Shown: positions 1 through 5,561, numbered from the stretch's first letter. The stretch: 6,028 nt of DNA from Chloroflexota bacterium (GCA_021806765.1 JAJZQR010000324.1:1-6028); one strand, 5' to 3'. The notes: generated by a model not told the origin, from the sequence alone. Numbers and translations: made by a program.

Positions 1-142
1 TAGCACGGGATCCCCCTAGTGACGTCATGTCGAGTAGGACGGGGTCTTGTGCCCGGCCGCCCGGCGCCCGATGTGCGGCCAGCGGCGGGGGAAAGAACCT
101 GCGCCCTACTCCAGGAACAGCATGACGGAGTGGGTGTCATCC

Positions 143-179
143 GGGCGAAGTGAGTGGCCGTGAGCCCCTCACTTCGCCC
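143..179 (-). terminator. Candidate terminator-like hairpin after the TRAP gene
   Basis: A perfect 12-bp inverted repeat has arms GGGCGAAGTGAG (143-154) and CTCACTTCGCCC (168-179) around a 13-nt loop. Read in the direction of the leftward TRAP gene it begins 13 nt after the stop codon, where an intrinsic terminator would sit. Neither side is followed by a T-run in the transcript sense, so it is not a canonical Rho-independent terminator. It may instead be a 3'-end stabilising hairpin or a U-tract-less terminator. The symmetry is seen directly; the function is inferred from position. Confidence 0.5.
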
Positions 180-192
180 TCTGTGGCAGACT

Positions 193-1329
193 CTACTGGG
201 CGTTCCGCACCTTGTCTATCAGGTCCTTGCCGATCTGCTTCTCGTAGTCGGGGTACACCGACTCCGCCGCCTTCTTCCAGGCTGCTATCTCGGAATCATT
301 CAACTGGTAGATCTCCAGCTTGCCGGAGTCCTTGATCTTCTTGAGGGCGGCTTCGTTCTCCTGCTTGGCAATCTCCCGCTCGTAGGCCGTCGCTTCCTTC
401 ATGGACTCGTCCAGGATCTTGCGCTGGCTGTCCGGCAGCTTGGCGTACCAGTCGGCGTTGGTCACCACCACGTAGCCCAGGTAGGACATGGAGCCGCTGA
501 GGGTCAGGTACTTCTGGACCTCGTGGAATTTCATGCTGTAGATGTTCGAGAAGGTGTTCAGCTGGCCATCCACGACGCCCTGCTGGAGGGCGTTGAACAC
601 CTCGGCGAAGGCCATCACCTGCGCCGTGCCACCGAGGGACTTGACCAGGGCCTCGGCCGGCTTGCCGTCGGCCCGGAACTTGAGGCCCTGGAAGTCAGCG
701 GGCTGCTTCATCGGACGCTTGTTATCGGTGAAGTACCGGAAGCCGTTGTCCCACAGCGCCACGCCCAGCATCTTCTGGGAGTTCAGCTTCTTGTACAGCT
801 CCGCGCCGATGGGCCCGTCTGCCACCTTGATGACGGCGTCGGTGGTGGGGAAGATGTAGGGCAGGTCGAACACCTGCCACTCGGGCACGCTCACCGAGAA
901 CTTGGCGGTCCCCGGCGCCAGGTACTGGACGGCGTTGCTCTGCAGCGCCGCGAACTCCTCAGCGTCCTTGTACAGCTGGGAGTTGGGGAACACCTGGACC
1001 TCGATGCTGCCGTTGGACTTCTTCTCGGCCAGCTCCTTGAACTTCAGTGCCGCCTTCTGCTTCGGGGTGTCTTCGGCGACCACGTGGGAGAACTTCACGA
1101 TCAGCTTCTGGGCTGGGGCGGCCTGCTGTGCCCCAGAGGCTGGGGTAGCCTGCTGCGCCCCGCCTGCTGCGGGGGCACTCTGCCCGGCCGCGGGCTTCGC
1201 TGGGGCGGCCGGTTCCGGAGTGCCGCCGAACCGCTGGCACCCTGCCAGAAGGCCCGTGACCAGTACCACCGCTACGACTAGAGACGATGCGAGTGCCATC
1301 CGTTTGCCGTGCCTGATACCCGATAACAT
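193..1329 (-). CDS. TRAP transporter substrate-binding lipoprotein, DctP family
   Basis: This is the extracytoplasmic binding component of a tripartite ATP-independent periplasmic (TRAP) transporter; such proteins usually capture carboxylates and pass them to DctQ/DctM permeases. The ATG at 1329 is chosen because AAGGAGG lies 7 nt upstream (1337-1343); the in-frame ATG at 1350 would put that site inside the gene. The product is 378 aa. Residues 1-31 are a lipoprotein signal: basic start, hydrophobic core, lipobox LLAGC with Cys31. Residues 32-74 are a low-complexity Ala/Pro/Gln/Gly tether with GAQQA twice. The DctP domain follows: FDLPYIF at 154-160, WDNGFRYFT at 193-201, GLKFRA at 215-220 and FNALQQGVVDGQ at 245-256. 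Arg219 matches the family arginine that salt-bridges the ligand carboxylate. The permease genes are absent here, so it may be an orphan binding protein or be served by a permease elsewhere. The ligand is unknown; the divergent operon suggests a di- or tricarboxylate. Confidence 0.93.
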   Translation of the reverse strand: MLSGIRHGKRMALASSLVVAVVLVTGLLAGCQRFGGTPEPAAPAKPAAGQSAPAAGGAQQATPASGAQQAAPAQKLIVKFSHVVAEDTPKQKAALKFKELAEKKSNGSIEVQVFPNSQLYKDAEEFAALQSNAVQYLAPGTAKFSVSVPEWQVFDLPYIFPTTDAVIKVADGPIGAELYKKLNSQKMLGVALWDNGFRYFTDNKRPMKQPADFQGLKFRADGKPAEALVKSLGGTAQVMAFAEVFNALQQGVVDGQLNTFSNIYSMKFHEVQKYLTLSGSMSYLGYVVVTNADWYAKLPDSQRKILDESMKEATAYEREIAKQENEAALKKIKDSGKLEIYQLNDSEIAAWKKAAESVYPDYEKQIGKDLIDKVRNAQ

Positions 1330-1352
1330 GCCTGCTCCTCCTTCGACCATCG

Positions 1353-1358
1353 ATTATG
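1353..1358 (-). promoter_or_regulatory. Candidate -10 element for the TRAP gene
   Basis: On the minus strand these bases read CATAAT, five of six matches to the sigma70 -10 consensus. They lie 23 nt upstream of the TRAP start, which would give a leader of roughly 17 nt that just contains the Shine-Dalgarno site. No good -35 hexamer is seen at 16-18 bp spacing; that position is taken by the 9-bp inverted repeat at 1365-1387, so the promoter may depend on an activator bound there. Inference from sequence only. Confidence 0.3.
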
Positions 1359-1364
1359 ATTCAT

Positions 1365-1387
1365 GGCGGATCCGGCGCGGATCCGCC
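1365..1387. promoter_or_regulatory. 9-bp inverted repeat, candidate operator
   Basis: Perfect arms GGCGGATCC (1365-1373) and GGATCCGCC (1379-1387) are separated by 5 nt. It lies 36-58 nt upstream of the TRAP start and covers the -35 zone of the candidate promoter whose -10 is at 1353-1358. No T-run follows on either strand, so it is not an intrinsic terminator. The geometry suits a dimeric regulator (repressor or class II activator) controlling the transporter gene, but a leader RNA hairpin is also possible. Confidence 0.45.
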
Positions 1388-1417
1388 GGTAAGCGCAGGA
1401 GTAGGGCGGGTCGTCAC

Positions 1418-1758
1418 GAGTTGGGGCGGCGATGGATGGGGATGCCCGCAACTCCAGCCGACTTTGAGATGGGCTTCTCCAACAGACAACGGGATCGGCA
1501 GGCCATCTTTGGCAGGAGTGGACCCCGACTGTGGGGTCTCTCGGCTAGCAGACGGTGCTAGAGGGTATTTCTACGGCTGGGACTCCAAGTACTGCGACCG
1601 ACGGGGATGCCTTGAAACGCCGGGGTAACCGTCTTCGCGAGCAGCCATTACTCGCGAAACCAGCAGCAGGGTTGCGCTTCAGGACGGCGCTGTCTTGGAA
1701 CGGGTGGCTTCCCTCTGCCGAGAGGGAACCGAGCTAAGTGTAGGAAGGCTGCAAGCTC
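1418..1758 (+). ncRNA. Hairpin-dense intergenic region, candidate structured RNA
   Basis: No protein-like frame fits this stretch, but it is unusually rich in inverted repeats. They are: 1418-1427 with 1444-1454 (10 bp, one bulge); AGATGG 1467-1472 with CCATCT 1503-1508; 1516-1526 with 1533-1542 (GACCCC/GGGGTC core, extended across a bulge); CTAGCA 1545-1550 with TGCTAG 1556-1561; 1565-1570 with 1587-1592 (one wobble); TTCGCGAG 1634-1641 with CTCGCGAA 1651-1658; TTCCCTCT 1709-1716 with AGAGGGAA 1721-1728 (4-nt loop); GAGCT 1731-1735 with AGCTC 1754-1758. The loop of the 1545-1561 hairpin (GACGGT) is complementary to ACCGTC at 1628-1633, directly beside the next stem, so a pseudoknot is possible. 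I matched it to no known riboswitch, tmRNA, RNase P or SRP RNA. The strand is uncertain; it could instead be the decayed end of a mobile element. Confidence 0.3.
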
Positions 1759-1788
1759 TTGTCAATGCCCTCTGTCCGGTTGTATGCT
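1759..1788 (+). promoter_or_regulatory. Candidate sigma70-like promoter for the prpF-like operon
   Basis: TTGTCA (1759-1764; five of six to TTGACA) and TATGCT (1783-1788; four of six to TATAAT) are separated by 18 bp. Transcription would start near 1795, giving a leader of about 120 nt before the ATG at 1917. It lies immediately after the hairpin-dense region, which would then be upstream of this transcript rather than part of its leader. This is a consensus match only. Confidence 0.4.
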
Positions 1789-1848
1789 CTTCACCAACCC
1801 CACGCGGGCATACATTTCCACGGTTCATGGTTACCCAGGGATATCGAG

Positions 1849-1880
1849 CCGGGCCCGGTGCTGCCCAGTTGCCGGACTGG
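1849..1880 (+). repeat. Palindrome and small hairpin in the operon leader
   Basis: CCGGGCCCGG (1849-1858) is a perfect 10-bp palindrome. It is followed by CCAGT (1865-1869) with ACTGG (1876-1880) around a 6-nt loop. Both lie in the predicted leader 36-68 nt before the prpF-like start. They could be an operator or a leader hairpin, or be chance in GC-rich DNA. Confidence 0.25.
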
Positions 1881-1916
1881 AATTCCCCTACCGAGAAATC
1901 ACCCTGGAGGTACCCC

Positions 1917-3074
1917 ATGTACATGGACCAGGAGCGCATCCGCTGTGCCTTCCTCCGGGGAGGGACCAGCAGGGGCGCCTACCTGCTGGAGAAGGACCTT
2001 CCCCGGGATCCCCAGCTGCGCGACCAGGTGATCATGGCCATCTACGGTAGCCCCGATCCCCGCCAGATCGACGGCCTCGGCGGCGCCGACAGCCTCACCA
2101 GCAAGGTGGCCATCATCGCCCCCTCCGATCGGCCCGATGCCGACGTGGACTACACCTTCGGCCAGGTGAGCATCCCCGCACCCCTGGTGGACTACAAAGG
2201 CAACTGCGGCAATATCTCCTCCGGGGTCGGACCCTTCGCCATAGACGAGGGGCTGGTGAAGGCTGTGGAGCCGATCACCCGGGTCCGGATCTACAACACC
2301 AACACCAAGAAGATCATCGTGGCCGAGGTGCCGGTGAAGGACGGCAAGGCCCTGGTGGAAGGGGACTGCGCCATCGATGGCGTCCCCGGCACGGGCGCCC
2401 GCATCATGCTGGACTTCGTGGACTCCGGGGGCGCAGTCACCGGCAAGCTGCTGCCCACCGGTCGGGTTAAGGACACCATCCAGGTGGAGGACCGCCACTA
2501 CACCGTCTCCCTGGTGGATGCCGCCAACCCGGGCATCTTCGTCAAGGCCGAGGAGTTGGGGTTGGGGGGCACCGAGCTGGCCGGCGAGATCGATGCCAAC
2601 CCCTGGCTGCTGGAGGAGCTGGAGAGGATCCGCAGCGTGGGCGCCGAGATGATCGGGTTGGTGCAGGACCGGCGCGACGGCACCCGCCTCAGCCCCGCGG
2701 TGCCCAAGATGGCTGTGGTCTCGCCCCCCCAGGAGTATCGCAGCTCCAAAGGGCTGGTGGTGCATCCCGAGGAGATCGATCTGACCGCCCGGATCATGTC
2801 CATGCAGAAGGCCCACAAAGCCTATGCCGTGACGGGGGCCATCGTGACCTCCGCCGCCGCCAGGATCCCCGGCACCGTCGTCAACGAGGTCTACCGCCCC
2901 CGGGAGGGTAGCGGCTTCGTCCGCATCGGACATTCCTCGGGGCTCCTGGCCCTGGAGATCGTGGTGGAGCCCAAGGGGGATAGCTGGTTCCTGAAGCGGG
3001 CGGCCCTGGAGCGCACCGCCCGCCGCATCATGGACGGCTACGTCTACGTGCCCAAGAGCAAGATGAAGGACTGA
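1917..3074 (+). CDS. PrpF-family carboxylate isomerase
   Basis: The 385-aa product belongs to the PrpF family (diaminopimelate-epimerase-like fold), whose members isomerise unsaturated carboxylates: methylaconitate and aconitate cis-trans isomerase, 4-oxalomesaconate tautomerase, 3-methylitaconate isomerase. The ATG at 1917 has GGAGG (1906-1910) 6 nt upstream; the open frame reaches back to 1695, but that extension does not resemble the family. Motifs in order: LRGGTSRGAYL 13-23, SLTSKVAII 59-67, GNCGN 95-99 with GVGPFAIDEGLV 103-114, NTNTKKI 127-133, TGKLLPTG 175-182, DAANPGIFV 201-209, GAIVTSAAARIPGT 307-320 and GHSSG 338-342. Lys63 and Cys97 keep the 34-residue spacing of Lys73 and Cys107 discussed for Shewanella PrpF, so the active site looks intact. 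No prpC or acnD is in the window, which argues against a plain 2-methylcitrate cycle. It is the first gene of a tight operon with a flavoprotein and an iron-sulfur protein. Family is firm, substrate open. Confidence 0.93.
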   Translation: MYMDQERIRCAFLRGGTSRGAYLLEKDLPRDPQLRDQVIMAIYGSPDPRQIDGLGGADSLTSKVAIIAPSDRPDADVDYTFGQVSIPAPLVDYKGNCGNISSGVGPFAIDEGLVKAVEPITRVRIYNTNTKKIIVAEVPVKDGKALVEGDCAIDGVPGTGARIMLDFVDSGGAVTGKLLPTGRVKDTIQVEDRHYTVSLVDAANPGIFVKAEELGLGGTELAGEIDANPWLLEELERIRSVGAEMIGLVQDRRDGTRLSPAVPKMAVVSPPQEYRSSKGLVVHPEEIDLTARIMSMQKAHKAYAVTGAIVTSAAARIPGTVVNEVYRPREGSGFVRIGHSSGLLALEIVVEPKGDSWFLKRAALERTARRIMDGYVYVPKSKMKD

Positions 3075-3091
3075 GCGCTGAGGAGTTGCCG

Positions 3092-4741
3092 ATGCCCTAT
3101 CCCGAATCGATGCGCCCGTCCCTGCGTTTGCTGGAGGCGTCCCGAGCCCAGCGGATGAGGGAGTCTTTCCCCCGGATGAGCCCGGAGGAGAAGACGGCCC
3201 TCCTCCACGCTCACCATCCCGATTTCCGGCCCGAGGGGATGAGAGAGCTTCGGGTGGGACCCAACCGGGGAGACCGCACCCCCCACGAGTTCGCCGATCA
3301 ACTGGAGGCTCGGAGCCGGATCGACCCGAACCGGATCGATCTGGAGAGGATCGACTACGACGTGGACGTCCTGGTCATCGGCGGTGGGGGAGGGGGCAGC
3401 ACCGCGGCCCTGATCGCCCAGGAAAACGGCGCCAACGTCTTGCTGGTCACCAAGCTGCGCCACGGCGACGCCAACACCGCCATGGCCGAGGGCGGGATCG
3501 CCGCGTCCAGTCACCGCCACGACAACCCCTACCTCCACTATCTGGACACCCTCGGCGGCGGGCGCTTCATGAACAAGCCGGAGTTGGTGGAGGCGCTGGT
3601 GCTGGATGCGCCCCTGGTGCTGGACTGGCTGCTCCGGCTGGGGGTGATGTTCGACAGGGAGAAGGATGGCACCCTCATCTGCTCCCTGGCCGGCGGCCAA
3701 TCTCGCAAGCGGATCCACTCCGCCAAGGACTACAGCGGCCTGGAGATGATGCGGGTGGTGCGGGACGAGTGCCGGAACCGCCAGATCCCGGTGCTGGAGT
3801 TCTCCCCGGCGGTGGAGTTGATCAGGGATGAGCAGGGCAACTGCGCGGGAGCGGTTCTCTACAACTACGACACCAACCGCTATCTGGTGGTGCGGGCCCG
3901 CACCGTGGTGATGGCCACCGGGGGCATCGGCCGGCTGCACATCCAGGGCTTTCCGACGACCAACCACTACGGGGCCACGGCCGACGGGCTGGTGATCTCC
4001 TATCGGGCCGGCGCTCGTCTGCTCTACATGGATGCCATCCAGTACCACCCCTCGGGCGCCGCCTGGCCCGAGCAGATGCTGGGCTGGCTCTGCACCGAGG
4101 CTCTGCGGGGGACCGGCGCCCACCTGGTCAACGTGGAGGGGCAACGGTTCATCAACGAGCTGGAGACCCGGGACGCTACCTCCTCGGCCATCCTTCGGGA
4201 GGTAGACCATCGCGGGAAGGGGATCAAGACACCGGCGGGCAACTCCGGGGTTTGGGTGGACACGCCGATAATCGACATGCTGGGTGGAACGGGCAAGATC
4301 CACCGGCTGTTCGCCGGCCTGGAGCGGCGCTTCAACAGTTACGGTATCGACATGATCCGGGAGCCGCTGCTGGTCTACCCCACGCAGCACTACCAGAACG
4401 GTGGAGTGGAGATGATGGACGCCGAGGGCCGCACCACGCTGCCCAACCTCTTCGTCGCCGGAGAGGTTGGCGGTGGGGTCCAGGGCCGCAACCGGCTGGG
4501 CGGCAACTCCCTGGTGGACATTTTCGTCTTCGGTCGTCGAGCGGGCAAAGCCGCGGCCCTTCAGGCGAAGGGAGTGACGCCCGGCAGGCTGACCCTGGAC
4601 CACGTGAGGGAATACCACCGGCGGTTGGAGGAGGAAGGGATCCTGAACGGCAAGCTCTCTCCACTCCTTCTGCCCGATTACACAACCGTCGAGGCCGCTG
4701 GAAGCAAGGGAGGTGAATCATGGAACAGGGCGCAGACCTGA
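3092..4741 (+). CDS. Fumarate reductase/succinate dehydrogenase-type flavoprotein
   Basis: This 549-aa FAD-dependent oxidoreductase probably reduces or forms a C=C bond beside a carboxylate. The ATG at 3092 has GAGGAG (3080-3085) 6 nt upstream; an in-frame TTG at 3086 is less likely. Residues 1-90 are a charged extension before the Rossmann fold (DVLVIGGGGGG, 92-102). In NTAMAEGG (128-135) Asn128 occupies the place of the histidine that binds FAD covalently in SdhA/FrdA, so FAD should be non-covalent. Superfamily catalytic positions are present: His319 (QYHPSG), Glu336 and Arg339 (TEALRG), Arg360 (ELETRD), His433 (HYQNGG), Arg468 (NRLGGNS). Glu336-Arg360 spacing equals Glu378-Arg402 in Shewanella flavocytochrome c3, so Arg360 is the likely proton donor. 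It starts 17 bp after the isomerase and overlaps the iron-sulfur gene by 22 bp. Tricarballylate dehydrogenase (TcuA) and L-aspartate oxidase are relatives; the latter is unlikely given the partners. Substrate unknown. Confidence 0.92.
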   Translation: MPYPESMRPSLRLLEASRAQRMRESFPRMSPEEKTALLHAHHPDFRPEGMRELRVGPNRGDRTPHEFADQLEARSRIDPNRIDLERIDYDVDVLVIGGGGGGSTAALIAQENGANVLLVTKLRHGDANTAMAEGGIAASSHRHDNPYLHYLDTLGGGRFMNKPELVEALVLDAPLVLDWLLRLGVMFDREKDGTLICSLAGGQSRKRIHSAKDYSGLEMMRVVRDECRNRQIPVLEFSPAVELIRDEQGNCAGAVLYNYDTNRYLVVRARTVVMATGGIGRLHIQGFPTTNHYGATADGLVISYRAGARLLYMDAIQYHPSGAAWPEQMLGWLCTEALRGTGAHLVNVEGQRFINELETRDATSSAILREVDHRGKGIKTPAGNSGVWVDTPIIDMLGGTGKIHRLFAGLERRFNSYGIDMIREPLLVYPTQHYQNGGVEMMDAEGRTTLPNLFVAGEVGGGVQGRNRLGGNSLVDIFVFGRRAGKAAALQAKGVTPGRLTLDHVREYHRRLEEEGILNGKLSPLLLPDYTTVEAAGSKGGESWNRAQT

Positions 4742-5439
4742 ACATGATCCCCATTTACATAATGGGAAAGCTCTACTATGTGCCCGAGGGCCTTACCATC
4801 ATGAGGGCCATGGAGCATGCCGGCTACCGGCTGGTTCGGGGCGCCGGCTGCCGGGGCGGCTTCTGCGGGGCCTGTGCCACCACCTACCGAGTGGAGGGCG
4901 ACCACCACATCCACATGGCGCTGGCCTGCCAGGCCCTGGCGGTGCCCAACATGCAGATGACCCAGCTTCCCTACTTTCCGGCCCGGAAGGCGACCTACGA
5001 TCTGGAGGAGATCGCCGATCCCGACCTGGAGGCGGTTAAGCTGTATCCCGAGCTGGCCAACTGTCTCGGCTGCAACACCTGCAACAAGTCCTGCCCCCAG
5101 GATCTGAAGGTGATGGAGTACGTGGCGGCGATGCTGCGGGGCGACCTGGAGGAGGCGGCGGAGCTCTCCTTCGACTGCGTCATGTGCGGCCTCTGCACGG
5201 CCCGCTGTCCCGCCGAGATCACCCAGTACCAGGCCGCTATGTACGCTCGCCGCGCCTATGGCCGCTTCGCAAGCCCACGCCCTGAGCACCTGGACGGACG
5301 GCTGAAGGAGCTGGCCGAGGGCAAGTGGGTGAAGGAGGTCGAGAACCTCACCCTACTGGACGCCGAGGCGCTGAAGAAGCTGTACGTCGCCCGGGACATG
5401 GAGACCCCCACCGGCGGCTTCACCGCCGCCGTCGGGTAG
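4720..5439 (+). CDS. Iron-sulfur subunit with [2Fe-2S] and two [4Fe-4S] motifs
   Basis: The 239-aa protein has SdhB/FrdB-like layout and is the likely electron-transfer partner of the flavoprotein. The ATG at 4720 follows GGAGGTGA (4709-4716); ATG at 4744 is a weaker alternative. The N-terminal ferredoxin-like domain carries Cys44, Cys49, Cys52 and Cys70 for a [2Fe-2S] cluster. The C-terminal dicluster domain has two CxxCxxCxxxCP motifs: Cys115/118/121/125 and Cys153/156/159/163. In SdhB/FrdB the second motif lacks one of these cysteines and binds [3Fe-4S]; here all four are present, so a second [4Fe-4S] cluster is expected, as in HdrC- and TfrB-type proteins. No transmembrane segment or CCG (HdrB-like) domain follows, and no anchor gene adjoins, so the flavoprotein/iron-sulfur pair looks soluble or docks to an unidentified partner. 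Its translation is probably coupled to the flavoprotein by the 22-bp overlap. Confidence 0.9.
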   Translation: MEQGADLNMIPIYIMGKLYYVPEGLTIMRAMEHAGYRLVRGAGCRGGFCGACATTYRVEGDHHIHMALACQALAVPNMQMTQLPYFPARKATYDLEEIADPDLEAVKLYPELANCLGCNTCNKSCPQDLKVMEYVAAMLRGDLEEAAELSFDCVMCGLCTARCPAEITQYQAAMYARRAYGRFASPRPEHLDGRLKELAEGKWVKEVENLTLLDAEALKKLYVARDMETPTGGFTAAVG

Positions 5440-5441
5440 CA

Positions 5442-5464
5442 GGACTGAGGGCCGTGGACTGAGG
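5442..5464 (+). repeat. Short direct repeat GGACTGAGG x2
   Basis: GGACTGAGG occurs at 5442-5450 and again at 5456-5464, two perfect 9-bp copies 14 bp apart, immediately after the iron-sulfur gene stop. Each copy contains an in-line TGA. It could be a local duplication or a protein-binding site; the function is unknown. Confidence 0.4.
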
Positions 5465-5470
5465 AAAACG

Positions 5471-5487
5471 GATGAGATCCCCTCATC
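5471..5487 (+). repeat. Small hairpin downstream of the iron-sulfur gene
   Basis: GATGAG (5471-5476) and CTCATC (5482-5487) form a 6-bp stem with a 5-nt loop, 31 nt after the stop. No T-run follows, so it is a weak candidate for termination or mRNA 3'-end protection. Confidence 0.3.
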
Positions 5488-5516
5488 TGGGAGGAGCGGC
5501 AGGGTGACATAAGATT

Positions 5517-5551
5517 CCCTCTCCCGTTGGGAGAGGGTCAGGGTGAGGGTG
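5517..5551. repeat. REP-like intergenic palindrome with tandem AGGGTG
   Basis: CCCTCTCCC (5517-5525) and GGGAGAGGG (5529-5537) form a perfect 9-bp hairpin with a 3-nt loop, followed by AGGGTG twice in tandem (5540-5551). From memory, this palindrome plus an AGGGTGAGGG tail matches a short repeat scattered between genes in many unrelated GC-rich bacteria. No T-run follows, so it is not a standard terminator. Its tail lies directly before the next gene and may serve as that gene's ribosome-binding site. Confidence 0.6.
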
Positions 5552-5561
5552 AAAATCAGCT

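Noticed and set aside
55..80. GGCCGC/GCGGCC inverted repeat near the left edge.
   Set aside because: A 6-bp arm with a 14-nt loop in very GC-rich DNA is not distinguishable from chance.
112..160. Minus-strand frame ending DDTHSVMLFLE and a stop, resembling the tail of a protein.
   Set aside because: Only about 16 codons without a plausible start, and it overlaps the 12-bp inverted repeat; too short to support even a gene remnant.
154..1281. Long plus-strand open frame opposite the TRAP gene.
   Set aside because: Leu/Gly/Val-rich mirror product without domain motifs, while the minus strand encodes a complete DctP lipoprotein with a perfect ribosome-binding site.
1330..1350. ATG at 1350 as start of the TRAP gene.
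   Set aside because: It would place the perfect AAGGAGG site (1337-1343) inside the gene and add a non-signal stretch before the lipoprotein signal; ATG 1329 is better.
1695..1735. T-box-like GGGTGGC followed by a hairpin.
   Set aside because: The conserved UGGNACC bulge is not matched (TGGCTTC here), there is no identifiable specifier stem, and no aminoacyl or amino-acid gene follows.
1695..1916. Upstream in-frame extension of the PrpF-family gene.
   Set aside because: The 74 extra residues do not look like the family, which starts just before LRGGTS; the GGAGG site fits the ATG at 1917, and the extension would cover the candidate promoter.
1899..2933. Minus-strand open frame opposite the PrpF-family gene.
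   Set aside because: Low-complexity Gly/His/Asp product with no family resemblance; a shadow of the real gene.
3044..4618. Long open frame on the minus strand (about 520 codons) antisense to the flavoprotein.
   Set aside because: Its translation is rich in His, Gln, Val and Gly with no recognisable motifs, a typical mirror of GC-rich coding DNA; the plus strand carries a clear flavoprotein.
3092..4741. L-aspartate oxidase (NadB) identity for the flavoprotein.
   Set aside because: Non-covalent FAD would fit, but there is no nadA or nadC nearby, an iron-sulfur subunit overlaps it, and the Glu/Arg spacing matches flavocytochrome-c-type reductases better.
5412..5431. GC hairpin CGGCGGC/GCCGCCG at the end of the iron-sulfur gene as a terminator.
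   Set aside because: It lies inside the coding sequence, is explained by Gly/Ala codons, and has no following T-run.
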